64,000 bases of DNA from Umezawaea beigongshangensis (GTDB lineage Bacteria > Actinomycetota > Actinomycetes > Mycobacteriales > Pseudonocardiaceae). The notes under the pieces were generated by a model. The model was not told where the DNA came from. It worked only from the letters and a program-made list of their open reading frames with translations, and ran no database searches. The position numbers were made by a program, and so were the translations under genes. Position 1 is the first letter of the stretch. Each line of letters starts with the position of its first letter. The stretch spans positions 682,001-746,000 of the forward strand of contig NZ_JAEIOJ010000002.1 in NCBI RefSeq assembly GCF_016464305.1, read 5' to 3'. Below are positions 1 through 8,378 of the stretch, one piece after another.

Positions 1-195
1 CAGGAACCGCACACCGCTGAAGTCGACCACGAGCGCCGCCGGGCGGCGCGACAGCAGGTCGTCGACCTGCTCGCGCAGAGCCGGGCTGCTGCTCATGTCG
101 AGATCACCGATCACCCGCACCACAGCGGTGTCGCCGTCGTACTCGGTGATCATCCGTGGTGAGCGGGCCGTCTCCGCGCGCACGTCCTCCAGCAC
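1..195 (-). CDS. STAS-domain anti-anti-sigma factor (N-terminal part, cut by window edge)
   Basis: The first 65 codons of a STAS protein of the RsbV/SpoIIAA family, which binds an RsbW-like kinase when dephosphorylated and so frees a sigma factor. The GTG start at 195 follows a GGAGGAGG ribosome site (205-212) at 9 nt. Residues 24-40 form the expected first strands (VVRVIGDLDMSSSPALRE) and residues 57-65 (VVDFSGVRFL) are the strand just before the usual D-S phosphosite, which lies outside the window. Phosphorylatability therefore cannot be judged. It is followed on the same strand by nothing visible; the next STAS gene (299-724) lies upstream and is co-oriented. Confidence 0.85.
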   Translation of the reverse strand, partial: MLEDVRAETARSPRMITEYDGDTAVVRVIGDLDMSSSPALREQVDDLLSRRPAALVVDFSGVRFL

Positions 196-298
196 GATGA
201 CACACCTCCTCCGAGCGCGAGGCCGCAGCGCACACCGGCCCGGCCGGGCCCATCGAGCACACGCGGCGGAAGCCGAGTCGTTTCCGTCGCGAAGGACG

Positions 299-724
299 TT
301 ACGCACTTCCCGGGGAGCCGCAACCCGTGCGCGGGCCGATCGCGGCGCGTCGCACCCGGCCGCGCGCGGAGTCCGCGACCTCCAGGACGTCCTCCTCGTG
401 GCAGAGCTCCAGCACCCGCGTCACCACCCGGCTGGGCAGCACGCGCAGTGGAGTGCCCTGCCGGGCGCACCGACCCCTGGCCTCCAGCAGCACGGCCACC
501 CCCACCGCTCCGAAGAAGTCCACGTCGCGCAGGTCCGCCACGACGGAGGCCGGAGCGCCGGCGAGCGCCGCGGCGAACCGGAGCTGGCGCTCCAGCATCC
601 ACGCGGTGACCGTGTCCACCTCGCCGCTGGCCCGCACCACCACGGCGCGGCTCTCGACCCGCCGCTCGACCCGCAACCACCGCGGAGGAGAACGCCGCTC
701 GTCCCGGCCGAACACGTCGGTCAC
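299..724 (-). CDS. STAS-domain protein lacking the phospho-serine
   Basis: 141-residue STAS-fold protein, predicted cytosolic partner of an RsbW-type anti-sigma kinase. I chose the GTG at 724 because GGGAGG sits 8 nt upstream; a longer in-frame ATG at 838 has no such site. The domain spans about residues 20-115, with VVADLRDVDFFGAVG at 61-75. The family's D-S phosphorylation pair is replaced here by G72-A73, so the usual serine switch seems absent. The protein may bind its partner constitutively or sense something else. The C-terminal tail is Arg/Gly-rich and of no known function. It is co-oriented with the truncated STAS gene at 1-195. Confidence 0.8.
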   Translation of the reverse strand: MTDVFGRDERRSPPRWLRVERRVESRAVVVRASGEVDTVTAWMLERQLRFAAALAGAPASVVADLRDVDFFGAVGVAVLLEARGRCARQGTPLRVLPSRVVTRVLELCHEEDVLEVADSARGRVRRAAIGPRTGCGSPGSA

Positions 725-1151
725 GGTGATCGCCTCCCGCTGGTTCCGCTGGTGACGACTCCGATGGTCCACCCGGTGGCCGTCGAGCGCCCGGCGAGAG
801 GGCGTGGCGTCTCGGACTGCGGGGCAGCCGCTCAGCACCGTCGCCGAGGGTGCGCTCCGGTCCGTCCGCCACCCTCACAGCGACACGAAAGTGCGTCATG
901 GTGACTTCGCGTTGATACGAAGCGGCGAATTCACCTTCTTCATCACCCGTACAGGTGACCGTTACTGGAAGACATCGTCTTCTCTCACACGATGGTGTGG
1001 TGGGATGGATATCGCCGAAGATCGTCGTGTATGTTCATGTCACGGCGGCCAGAAACGCCTTGCATTTGCGTCGTGAGGTTTCACCTTCGAATTGTCGATG
1101 CATTGTTGGCTGCCGCCCGATGTGACCATCCTGCTTGTTGAGGAGATCTTT
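725..1151. other. 427-bp intergenic region with divergent promoters
   Basis: No convincing gene. It lies between the leftward STAS gene and the rightward rodlin-like gene. Positions about 895-1090 are clearly richer in A+T than the surroundings, as expected for a promoter or leader of the strongly expressed secreted-protein gene at 1152. I could not fix a -10/-35 pair. Confidence 0.5.
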
Positions 1152-1502
1152 GTGTTTAAGAAGGCTAGTGCTGCGGTTGCCGCAACCGCCGCCGGCATGG
1201 TGATGCTGGGTGGCATGGCGTCGGCCGATGTGGGCCCCGAGGACAGCGTCGACAACAGCGACTTCGGTCAGGTCGGCCTGCTCAACCTGAACAACACCGA
1301 CATCCTGCACAACGTCAACGTGGTTCTCGGCGTGTGCGACAACAACATCAACGTTCTGGGCATCCAGGTGCCGATCGAGGACGTGGCCAACGGCCTCAAC
1401 GTGCCGATCCTGTCCCCGGGCGAGAACGAGGCCGAGGGCAACACCCCCGACGTGTGCGCCACCGGCGGCGTGCTCGACGGCGGCTCCGGCCAGTCCAGCT
1501 GA
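1152..1502 (+). CDS. Small secreted rodlin-like surface protein
   Basis: 116-residue secreted protein. GTG start at 1152 with GAGGAG 6-7 nt upstream; an ATG in frame at 1092 would precede the signal peptide with an unlikely polar stretch. Residues 1-25 form a Sec signal peptide ending ASA, leaving a mature part of about 91 residues that is Asn/Val/Leu-rich with two Cys. The segment NVNVVLGVCDNNINVLGIQ followed by VPIEDVANG resembles the repeat region of Streptomyces rodlins, which form rodlet layers on aerial hyphae with chaplins. No chaplin is visible nearby. Assignment rests on recalled resemblance, so a generic small secreted protein remains possible. A very long hairpin terminator follows at 1601-1649. 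Confidence 0.65.
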   Translation: MFKKASAAVAATAAGMVMLGGMASADVGPEDSVDNSDFGQVGLLNLNNTDILHNVNVVLGVCDNNINVLGIQVPIEDVANGLNVPILSPGENEAEGNTPDVCATGGVLDGGSGQSS

Positions 1503-1600
1503 GTTCCGCACCAGGGGCAGGGAGTTCACCGGGAAACACGCGGGCCTCGCGCTCGCGTTGTTCTCCGAACGTTCTCGCCACCTGCTCGGTCTGAACTGAA

Positions 1601-1649
1601 CACGAAGATGGGGCGAGACGCGCTGCACGCGTCTCGCCCCATCTTCGTG
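1601..1649 (+). terminator. 22-bp perfect inverted repeat, terminator of rodlin-like gene
   Basis: Arms 1601-1622 and 1628-1649 are exact reverse complements over 22 bp, with the 5-nt loop CTGCA. There is no T-run, as is common for actinobacterial intrinsic terminators. It sits 98 bp after the stop of the rodlin-like gene and may also serve leftward transcription from the 1.65-2.1 kb region. Confidence 0.85.
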
Positions 1650-2124
1650 CGTTCACAGATGACCACACCGTCTGCTTCCTGCACCACGACCACGTCGTTC
1701 CCGTTGCTGGCGTCCGGCAGTGGTCGAGGCAGCTCGCACGTACGACCGAAGCGCATTTCCCCAGCACGATTTCTCGCCGTTCTTCCACGGCATCTCCCAG
1801 GGCATCTCCCACGACATCTTCCACGGCACGCAGCACTGCTCCCGTTGCCGAGCGGACGCACCAGCGAAAACGGCTTCACCGGCCGGGCGACGACGACGAA
1901 CGCGGAGCAGAGCACCGCCGGCCCGGCACCGGTTGCCGCGAGAGAAACAGCACGACGTTCCAGCACGGAGCGGGAAGTGCCGTGCCCGGCGTCGCGGTTC
2001 AGCGTTGACGCGCACCGACCCGACTGCCGGGCCGAGGACGTGCCGATCGCCGAGCGGAACACCGCGCGGATCTGCTCGAGCCGTCAGCAGCGCGTCGGGC
2101 GGTGCCGTGCGGACGGTGTCCGGA
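1650..2124. other. 475-bp region without a convincing gene
   Basis: Open frames exist on both strands, but all are Arg-rich or run through the 1601-1649 hairpin, and none has a recognisable domain or good ribosome site. The only structure I see is a short 12-bp tandem repeat at 1777-1824. It separates the rodlin-like gene from the DUF3152 gene, which ends at 2125. Confidence 0.5.
1777..1824. repeat. Imperfect 12-bp tandem repeat, four units
   Basis: Four adjacent 12-bp units (1777, 1789, 1801, 1813) based on GGCATCTCCCAC, differing by one to four bases. It lies in apparently non-coding DNA. Confidence 0.6.
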
Positions 2125-3030
2125 TCACGGGAAGGGCCACGGGTTGGCCGTGCACCGCTTGCCGTCGCGCGACACGGTCACCTGCTGCGGGTTGTCCGCG
2201 GTGACGTCCACGAGATCGTCGTTGGCCGTGCTGAACGTCTGCTGCATCATCACGGGAGCGGGCTGCCCGTCCTCCTGGCACGCCTCGTGCAGGTAGGAGA
2301 AGAAGTGGCCGACCTCGTGGTTGATGGCGTACTGGCGGTAGCCGGTGAGGTCGGCGCCGAAGGCCGTGGCTCCCCTCGCCCACCTCGCGGCGCTGAGGTA
2401 CACGCTCTGCGCGATGCGGCAGTTGACGTCCACCGGGATCTCGAAACCGCACAGGGCGCGTGCGGTCCCGCTCGACGTCAGCCTGACGCGCAGATCGGGC
2501 TCCCCGCTGTCGACCCGGCGGACGGCGAGGTCACCGCGAGCGGTCCAGCCCCTCCGGTCCGACAGCGCGTGCTGCACGACGTCGGCGAACGAGGCGTCTC
2601 CCCCGGTCAGCCGCACACCGTCCTCGACCTCCACGGTGTAGGTGTGCTCGGGGCCGGAGCCGATGCGCGGTGACGTCCCGGCGACGACTCTCCACGTGCC
2701 CTCACCCGTCCGCGGGAACTGCTCGCCCTCGGGCAGCCGGGCACTGGGCACCAGGGCCTGCTCGGCGGCCAGGTCCTGCTCCTCGGCGCGGGCGAGTTCG
2801 AGCCCGGCGGGCGGCTGCGGGGCGAAGACCGGCTCGGAGGCGGGAGCGCGCACCGCCGCGGACGGCGGGTTCGTGCCGCTCGCCTCCCAGCTCGACACCG
2901 CGGCCCTCGTGCTCGTCACGTCGCCGCGGTCGGCGGCGAACTGGAATCCCAGCACCACCACGAGCACGCAGAGCACGGAGAGCCCGGCGGCGTAGAGAGC
3001 GCGCTGGTGGCCGCCCTGAAAGACGCCCAT
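2125..3030 (-). CDS. Membrane-anchored DUF3152 metalloprotease-like protein
   Basis: 301 residues: a short cytosolic N-terminus, one transmembrane segment at about 12-33, a Pro/Ala-rich linker to about residue 105, and a DUF3152 domain to the end. The extracellular domain carries HEVGHFFSYLH at 238-248. This is the HExxHxxxxxH zinc signature of metzincin-like peptidases, so proteolysis at the cell surface is likely but the substrate is unknown. Three Cys in the domain could form disulfides. The ATG at 3030 has only a weak ribosome site. DUF3152 proteins are common in actinobacteria as single genes; the neighbours give no pathway. Confidence 0.85.
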   Translation of the reverse strand: MGVFQGGHQRALYAAGLSVLCVLVVVLGFQFAADRGDVTSTRAAVSSWEASGTNPPSAAVRAPASEPVFAPQPPAGLELARAEEQDLAAEQALVPSARLPEGEQFPRTGEGTWRVVAGTSPRIGSGPEHTYTVEVEDGVRLTGGDASFADVVQHALSDRRGWTARGDLAVRRVDSGEPDLRVRLTSSGTARALCGFEIPVDVNCRIAQSVYLSAARWARGATAFGADLTGYRQYAINHEVGHFFSYLHEACQEDGQPAPVMMQQTFSTANDDLVDVTADNPQQVTVSRDGKRCTANPWPFP

Positions 3031-3204
3031 ACATCACCATCCGTCGTTCGAGTGCGCCATCGCGGCGGGCGAGCGGCCCTCACGACCACCCCTGCACGTC
3101 GCGGGGGTCACAGCGATCCAGTGTGGACGATCACCGCGAGCGGACCCGCCAGCGGCGGGGAACTTCACCGGAAAGAGGTCCGGTTCTGATCCTTCCGCGC
3201 GGGC

Positions 3205-5649
3205 TCAGCCGGGAGCGGACGAGGAGGGCGCCGGCGAGGACGGTGTCGGCGGCAGCGACTGCTCCGCCTCGGACAGCGGGTCGTCGCTCCCCGGCGACTC
3301 GTCGACGGCACGAGGGGGTGGCAGGTGGCCCGTGCTGATCAGCAGGGTCACCTTCGCGCCGGGCAGGGCGTTGCCCCTCGGTGTCTGGCTGACCACGGTT
3401 CCGCGCGGCTCGGTCGAGTTCTGGTCCTCCGCGGTGACCTCGTAGCCCGCGTCCTTCAGGGTCGAGGTCGCCTCCTCCTCGGTCCGGCCGACCACGTCGG
3501 GCATGCGGATCTCGTCACCACCGGTGGCGTAGCGCTTCTCGACGGGCGGCATCGGCTTCTCCGGCAGGTTCTCGTGAACCTTGATCATCGTGTCGAACCA
3601 GGTCCTGGCCGGAACGGTGCCGCCGAAGATGTCGCCCTCCGCGCACAGCCGCGGCTTCGGGCCGTTGATGCAGATGCCGCGCGGCGTGGAGCCGTCGTTG
3701 AAGGTCTGCACCGCCGCGGCGTAGTCGGGGGTGGCGCCGAGGAACGCGGCGGACTTGTAGTCCTCGGTGGTGCCGGTCTTGCCGAGCATCGGCCGCGTCC
3801 ACTTGAACTGCTTGGCCGCGGCGACCGCCGTGCCCTGGTCCCTGTCGTCCTTGCTCATGCCCACGGCCAGCGCGTTGGCCAGCGGCTCGGCCACGACCTG
3901 CTCGCAGGGCAGCTCCTCGACGCGCACCGTGCGCCCGCTGCGGTCGGTGACCTCCAGCAGCGGCGAGGGCGGGCACCACGTGCCGCCGCTCATGATCGTC
4001 GCGGCGACGTTGGCCAGTTCCAGGGTGCTCGTCGGCGCGGGGCCGAGGGTGAACGAGGCGTTGCCGCCGGACTTGTAGAACTCCGTCTGCGACAGCCGCA
4101 GCTCCCGCTCCTTGGCCTTCGGGTCCGGCTCGACGCCGGCGATGCTGGTGGCCATCGTGTCGCGCAGTCCGAGCTTCGCCGCCATGTCGACCACCGCGTC
4201 CAGACCGGCCTGCTCCTCCAGGATGACGAAGCCGGTGTTCGGCGAGGTCGACAGGGCCGTCTGCAACGTCATCTGCGGCGGGTACTTGTCGTTGAAGTTG
4301 TTCAGGCAGTACCAGCGCGTGTTGGGCTCTCCGGTCGAGGGGCACCTCTCGGCGCCGCCCTTGAACACCCTCGACACGTAGGAGTTCGGCGTCGCCATCA
4401 CGCTCTCGATGCCCATGCCCTTCTCCAGGGCGGCCGCCGCGGTGAACACCTTGTAGACCGATCCGGCGCCGAACTTGTTCTCCACGGCGCTGGGCAGGTC
4501 GTACTGGGTCTGGTGCTCCTCGACGTTCAGTCCGTAGTCGCGGTTCGCGACCAGGGCGACGACCTCGTGGCGCTCCTTGCCCGGACGCACGATCGCCATC
4601 GTGTTGGCGATGCCGTCGGTGTCCTTCGCCACCTGCGTCTCGGCGGCCTTCTTCGCCTGCTGGGTGATGGTCCGGTCCAGGGTCGTCCTGATCCTGTAGC
4701 CGCCGGTCTTGAGCTGCTCCTGGCTGAACCCGACCCGCGAGAGGTAGTTGACGACGTAGGAGCAGAAGAAGCCGTTCTCCGGACCGGCGCCGACGCACCC
4801 GGTGGGCAGCGGGCTGACCGGGTCGGCCACGCCCAGCGGCTCCTTCTTGGTGGCCTCCGCCGCTTCCACGGTGAGCTTGTCGTTCTCGGCCATCTTGTCG
4901 ATGACCTGGTTGCGGCGTTCGAGCGACTTCTCCGGGTGGAGTTCGGGGTTCAGCGCGGAGGGGCTGTTGACCATGCCGGCGAGCACCGCCGACTGCGCGA
5001 CCGTGAGCTTGTCCGGCGTGGTGTTGAAGTACGCCTGCGACGCGGCGGCGATCCCGAAGATCGTGGAGCCGAACGGCACGGTGTTGAGGTAGCGGGCGAG
5101 GATCTCCTCCTTGTCCAGCTCGCGTTCGAGCTGGAGCGCGATGCGCGCCTCGCGGAGCTTGCGGGCGACCGTCTGCTCCTGCGCCTTCTCCTGCTCCAGC
5201 TTGTTGTTCCGCGCGACGACGTACATCAGGTAGTTCTTGACGTACTGCTGGGTGAGCGTCGAGGCGCCCTGCGAGACGCTGCCGCTGGCCTGGTTGGTCA
5301 GCGCGGCGCGGATCGTGCCCTTCCAGTCGACGCCCCGGTGGTCGTAGAACCTGCGGTCCTCGACCGAGATGAGAGCGGCCTTCATGGTGGAGGAGATCCC
5401 GTCGGGCGGCGTGAGCACCCGGTACTGGTCGTACAGGTACGCGATCGGCTCTCCGTCCCGGTCGGTGACGGTCGTCATCAGCGGCGGGTCGGTGGTGAGC
5501 AGGTCGGCCGAGATGCTGTCCACCCTGTCGCTGGCCCGGTTGGAGACCAGGCCGAACGCACCCGCCAGCGGGAAGAGGACGCCCGCGAGGAGGACTCCGG
5601 CCACGACGCACAGGCCGGCGAGCTTCAACAGACTGTTCCGGAGTAGCAC
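3205..5649 (-). CDS. Class A penicillin-binding protein with PASTA domain
   Basis: Bifunctional peptidoglycan synthase, 814 residues from the GTG at 5649. One transmembrane helix at about 8-32; GT51 glycosyltransferase at about 70-250 with catalytic Glu97 in EDRRFYDH and TLTQQYVKNYL; transpeptidase at about 340-640 with SVYK (Ser397/Lys400), SPN (469-471) and KTG (624-626); one PASTA domain at about 716-778 that should bind muropeptides or beta-lactams; and a Pro/Ser-rich tail. An upstream ATG at 5763 is possible but adds an Arg-rich extension without a ribosome site. A TACGCT hexamer ends 6 nt before the GTG, suggesting a leaderless transcript. It resembles mycobacterial PonA2-type enzymes. 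Confidence 0.95.
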   Translation of the reverse strand: MLLRNSLLKLAGLCVVAGVLLAGVLFPLAGAFGLVSNRASDRVDSISADLLTTDPPLMTTVTDRDGEPIAYLYDQYRVLTPPDGISSTMKAALISVEDRRFYDHRGVDWKGTIRAALTNQASGSVSQGASTLTQQYVKNYLMYVVARNNKLEQEKAQEQTVARKLREARIALQLERELDKEEILARYLNTVPFGSTIFGIAAASQAYFNTTPDKLTVAQSAVLAGMVNSPSALNPELHPEKSLERRNQVIDKMAENDKLTVEAAEATKKEPLGVADPVSPLPTGCVGAGPENGFFCSYVVNYLSRVGFSQEQLKTGGYRIRTTLDRTITQQAKKAAETQVAKDTDGIANTMAIVRPGKERHEVVALVANRDYGLNVEEHQTQYDLPSAVENKFGAGSVYKVFTAAAALEKGMGIESVMATPNSYVSRVFKGGAERCPSTGEPNTRWYCLNNFNDKYPPQMTLQTALSTSPNTGFVILEEQAGLDAVVDMAAKLGLRDTMATSIAGVEPDPKAKERELRLSQTEFYKSGGNASFTLGPAPTSTLELANVAATIMSGGTWCPPSPLLEVTDRSGRTVRVEELPCEQVVAEPLANALAVGMSKDDRDQGTAVAAAKQFKWTRPMLGKTGTTEDYKSAAFLGATPDYAAAVQTFNDGSTPRGICINGPKPRLCAEGDIFGGTVPARTWFDTMIKVHENLPEKPMPPVEKRYATGGDEIRMPDVVGRTEEEATSTLKDAGYEVTAEDQNSTEPRGTVVSQTPRGNALPGAKVTLLISTGHLPPPRAVDESPGSDDPLSEAEQSLPPTPSSPAPSSSAPG

Positions 5650-5655
5650 CCGTCG

Positions 5656-5661
5656 AGCGTA
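5656..5661 (-). promoter_or_regulatory. -10 hexamer TACGCT, leaderless start of the PBP gene
   Basis: On the minus strand TACGCT ends exactly 6 nt before the GTG at 5649, placing transcription start at the start codon. No Shine-Dalgarno is present. No clear -35 is visible. Confidence 0.45.
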
Positions 5662-5826
5662 GGAGCGCGAGCGCGCCGACCGTGAGGTCTTCGTTGCACA
5701 TTCACCACATGGGTGGACATCGCGTCGACCTGGTTTGCGAACGCGCCGGACCAGGCGGTTCACTCCCCCGCGGGTGAGCGGCGCTCCACAGGGGACCGTC
5801 GCGCGGGGACGGTGCGCAGGTCGGAG

Positions 5827-6147
5827 CTACCGCGCCGCCTCCCCGCCGCCCAGCGGCGCGATCACGGGCAGGGTGTGACCGGGCGGCCGTGCCCCGATCG
5901 CGGTGCCGAGCAGGACCTGCCAGGCGCTCACCTCGACGGAATCGGCGCACTGGCCGGGCCCGCACCGCCCCGCCGCCGCCGCGGGGAACGCGGGTCCTCG
6001 TTCCGCGACGAGCGGGGTGGCCAGGACGGCGGCCAGGACGGGGAGCAGCAGCGCGGCCGCGGCGACGGCCCGTCGACGGTGTGCGCGACGGCGTGCGCGG
6101 CGCGGGTGCGCCGACGCGGTGTCGAGCACGAGCGGTCGAGTGCTCAC
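5827..6147 (-). CDS. Small single-pass membrane or secreted protein, unknown
   Basis: 106 residues from the GTG at 6147, which has GAGG 8 nt upstream. An Arg/His-rich cytosolic N-terminus (about 1-26) is followed by a hydrophobic helix at about 27-47 (AVAAAALLLPVLAAVLATPL). A short extracellular tail has two Cys four residues apart (CGPGQC). I do not recognise a family. It is upstream of the PBP gene in the same direction, 178 bp away, so a cell-envelope role is possible but unproven. Confidence 0.6.
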   Translation of the reverse strand: MSTRPLVLDTASAHPRRARRRAHRRRAVAAAALLLPVLAAVLATPLVAERGPAFPAAAAGRCGPGQCADSVEVSAWQVLLGTAIGARPPGHTLPVIAPLGGGEAAR

Positions 6148-6591
6148 GGTTCCATCCTCTCGTCGGGCGGGCGACGAGCCGCGTCGCCCGCCGGGCCGAG
6201 TGTGCGCGGTGGCGCGCGGTTCCGCCGGGCCCGCGGACGGCCGCACCCGGCCGCGAGAGGGGTCTGGCGACGTGTCACGATCTTTTCGGCGAGGGCGGGA
6301 GAACTACACGTCATTCCCCGCGACCACGACCGCCCACCGATTCGGGTCCACCGATCCGATTCAAACACCGCTTTCCGTGAAAAAATGAACCGGCACACCG
6401 GCGGCAGGTGCTCGGCCAGGTGATGATCGACAAAGCTGCGACGAGCGTCCGATGATCGGAGGCGCTCGGCAAAAAAATCTAGAACATTACTGCGGAAGAC
6501 ACACGATGCGGTGACGGGAGATGCGCTCGTCCACGCGGCACGTACATTTCTGGTTGTTCGACCCAACCGCAACACCAGGAGGTATTCTCTG
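6148..6591. other. 444-bp divergent intergenic region
   Basis: No gene supported. Positions 6380-6500 include A-rich runs and a TCTAGAAC stretch, much lower in G+C than the flanks. This is likely the promoter region for the secreted protein gene at 6592. Confidence 0.45.
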
Positions 6592-7041
6592 ATGCGCAGC
6601 ATCACTCGGATGATCATCGGTGGAACGCTGTCGATTCCGCTGGCCCTGGCCGCCGCGGGTATGGCTTCGGCCGACACGGCGCATTCTCACGGCGACCCGT
6701 ACTCCATCTACGTCCAGGAGGCGACGGCCGCGGGTCCCGAAGGCGCGTCGACGTACTTCGTCTACAGCGAGGCCGGGTACGGCCACCACCACCACCACGG
6801 TCACGACGACTGCAAGGACGACTGCCACGAGTACGAGGAGCCCACCTGCGAGGAGGAGTCCACCTGCGAGGAGGAGCCCACCTGCGAGGAGGAGTCCACC
6901 TGCGAGGAGGAGCCCACCTGCGAGAGCGACTACGACGACTGCGACGACGACGATGACGACGACGACGACTACGGTCACCACGGTGACTACGGCGACGACG
7001 GCAACGTGGTCCAGAACTTCCTCGTCGGCAACCTGTTCTGA
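6592..7041 (+). CDS. Secreted acidic protein with His cluster and TCEEE repeats
   Basis: 149 residues; ATG at 6592 behind AGGAGG. A Sec signal peptide (1-27, ending ASA) is followed by an AGPEGAS segment shared with the protein at 8379, a cluster of five consecutive His plus Asp and Cys (GHHHHHGHDDCKDDCHEY), then nearly five six-residue units alternating PTCEEE and STCEEE, an Asp run, and a hydrophobic end (NVVQNFLVGNLF). The Cys/His/Asp/Glu load strongly suggests metal binding outside the cell, by inference only. I know no characterised family. A second member of the same small family lies 1.3 kb downstream. Confidence 0.8.
   Translation: MRSITRMIIGGTLSIPLALAAAGMASADTAHSHGDPYSIYVQEATAAGPEGASTYFVYSEAGYGHHHHHGHDDCKDDCHEYEEPTCEEESTCEEEPTCEEESTCEEEPTCESDYDDCDDDDDDDDDYGHHGDYGDDGNVVQNFLVGNLF
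6841..6924. repeat. 18-bp coding tandem repeat (TCEEE units)
   Basis: Four full and one partial 18-bp unit starting at 6841, 6859, 6877, 6895 and 6913, alternating CCC and TCC as the first codon. The higher-order unit is therefore 36 bp. Near-identical units suggest recent expansion and possible length variation between strains. Confidence 0.9.
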
Positions 7042-7541
7042 TCCGCGGTTCCGCTCTTCTCTCCCGCGGTGATCCGGGGCTCGGCGCACGCCGTTCTCGG
7101 ATGACGAGCAGTCGGAGCGGCACCGCTCCACCGCGGTCGTCCTCCCGGCCGGGAGACAGGTGCGTGCAGCAGTCGGACGGGCGCTCGGAGATTCTTCTCC
7201 GGGCGCCCGTTCCCCGTTTCCGGAGCGTGCCGCCCCACCCCGGCGACCGCACGATCCGCGCCGATCGCTCCCGCCGGGCCCGAGGGCACGGGTTCGCGCT
7301 CTGGTCGACGCTCGCGTCACGCGCAGCACACGGCTCACCAACAGGGGAAATCTTCCGCTCTTTCGAGTGTACTTTCCTCGTGACGGCACACCGCTCCTCC
7401 GCGGACCCGCGCACCTGCTACGTCGGTCAATTAGTATCAGATCGAATCGCGACTGGAACAGCGCCGAACTGGGGGCCGCTGCTCACCCCGCTGCGACCAC
7501 TGCCGGCAGACGGATGACGCCTCGGCGACGAGAGGTCCACG
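7042..7541. other. 500-bp region without a gene
   Basis: No frame here has coding character or a ribosome site. It lies between the acidic secreted protein and the DivIVA-like gene, and its last 200 bp presumably hold the latter's promoter. A long rightward open frame through 7160-9361 is a shadow. Confidence 0.5.
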
Positions 7542-8138
7542 ATGTTCGACGAGCTGCTGAAAGATCCCTCCCGTTGGTTTCGCACCCGTTTCCGCGGATA
7601 CGACCGGCGCCAGGTCGACGCGGAGTTCCGCCTGGTGGACCAGGAGCTCGAAGTCGTGACGGCGGATCGGGACGCCGCCCTGTCCAGGGCGGAATCGCTG
7701 GCGGTCCAGCTCGACGAGGCGCGCGCGGAACTGCACGAGTACCACCAGATCCACTCCGGGCACAACACCAGGCAGGACCCCGTCGCCGGGTGCATCCGCT
7801 ACCTGATCCACTCGGCGAAGAAGGAGGCCGGGAAGATCGAGCGGGACGCCAGGTCGCACGCCGACCAGATCGTGCAGCAGAGCGAGAGCCTGCTCGCCGC
7901 GCGGGCGAACCTGCTCGACGAGGCCGAGCAGGAGGCCCAGCGCCGGCTCGCCTCGGCCACCGAGCAGGCGAGGCAGATCGTGGTCTCGGCCCTGCACGAG
8001 TCGAAGCGGCTCCTCGACGAGCTGACCGACCGGCAGCGCCTGCTCGACGAGTGGTTGAAGGAGATCACGACGAGCACGAACGTCCCGCTGCCCCGGCCGA
8101 CACCGCGGGGCAGGGCGGCCCACGCGGCCCGGCAGTAG
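7542..8138 (+). CDS. DivIVA-like coiled-coil protein
   Basis: 198 residues; ATG at 7542 with GAGAGG upstream. The N-terminal RTRFRGYDRRQVDAEF (about 14-29) matches the DivIVA lipid-binding motif (F-x-x-x-x-x-GYD-x-x-QVD). Two coiled-coil stretches follow (about 30-68 and 88-165), rich in Ala, Glu, Gln and Arg. Members of this family recruit growth or division machinery to curved membranes at poles and tips. It is shorter than the main DivIVA/Wag31 (about 260-400 residues), so I regard it as an accessory paralogue. It sits between two related small secreted proteins, but all have their own spacing. Confidence 0.8.
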   Translation: MFDELLKDPSRWFRTRFRGYDRRQVDAEFRLVDQELEVVTADRDAALSRAESLAVQLDEARAELHEYHQIHSGHNTRQDPVAGCIRYLIHSAKKEAGKIERDARSHADQIVQQSESLLAARANLLDEAEQEAQRRLASATEQARQIVVSALHESKRLLDELTDRQRLLDEWLKEITTSTNVPLPRPTPRGRAAHAARQ

Positions 8139-8378
8139 GCCGGGACGCGGGGTGTGCTCCGCACAGCGGGAGGTGCGGTGGGCGCCGTTCGCGGAAAGCT
8201 CGCCGGGAACGCGGTCGGCGCGACGCACTTCGCACGGTCACGGCGCGTCGCCATTTCTCCGGATTTTCCACACGTGAGAGCAGAGGAAACACCGGATCGA
8301 GGTATCCCTCATTTCTGCTGTGGCGGACTTACGATTGCCCGACGGTTCGCCCGTTCACCGGCAGAAAGAAGATCCCTC

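Noticed and set aside
1526-2062. Leftward frame with a protein-like segment (NGNDVVVVQEADGVVICER)
   Set aside because: The frame runs through the 22-bp hairpin terminator, includes an Arg/Cys-rich repeat, and has no ribosome site; too weak to call a gene.
3325-5646. Long antisense open frame opposite the PBP gene
   Set aside because: Composition is that of a reverse-strand shadow (Arg, Gly, Val, Leu, Gln runs) and the PBP on the other strand has all catalytic motifs.
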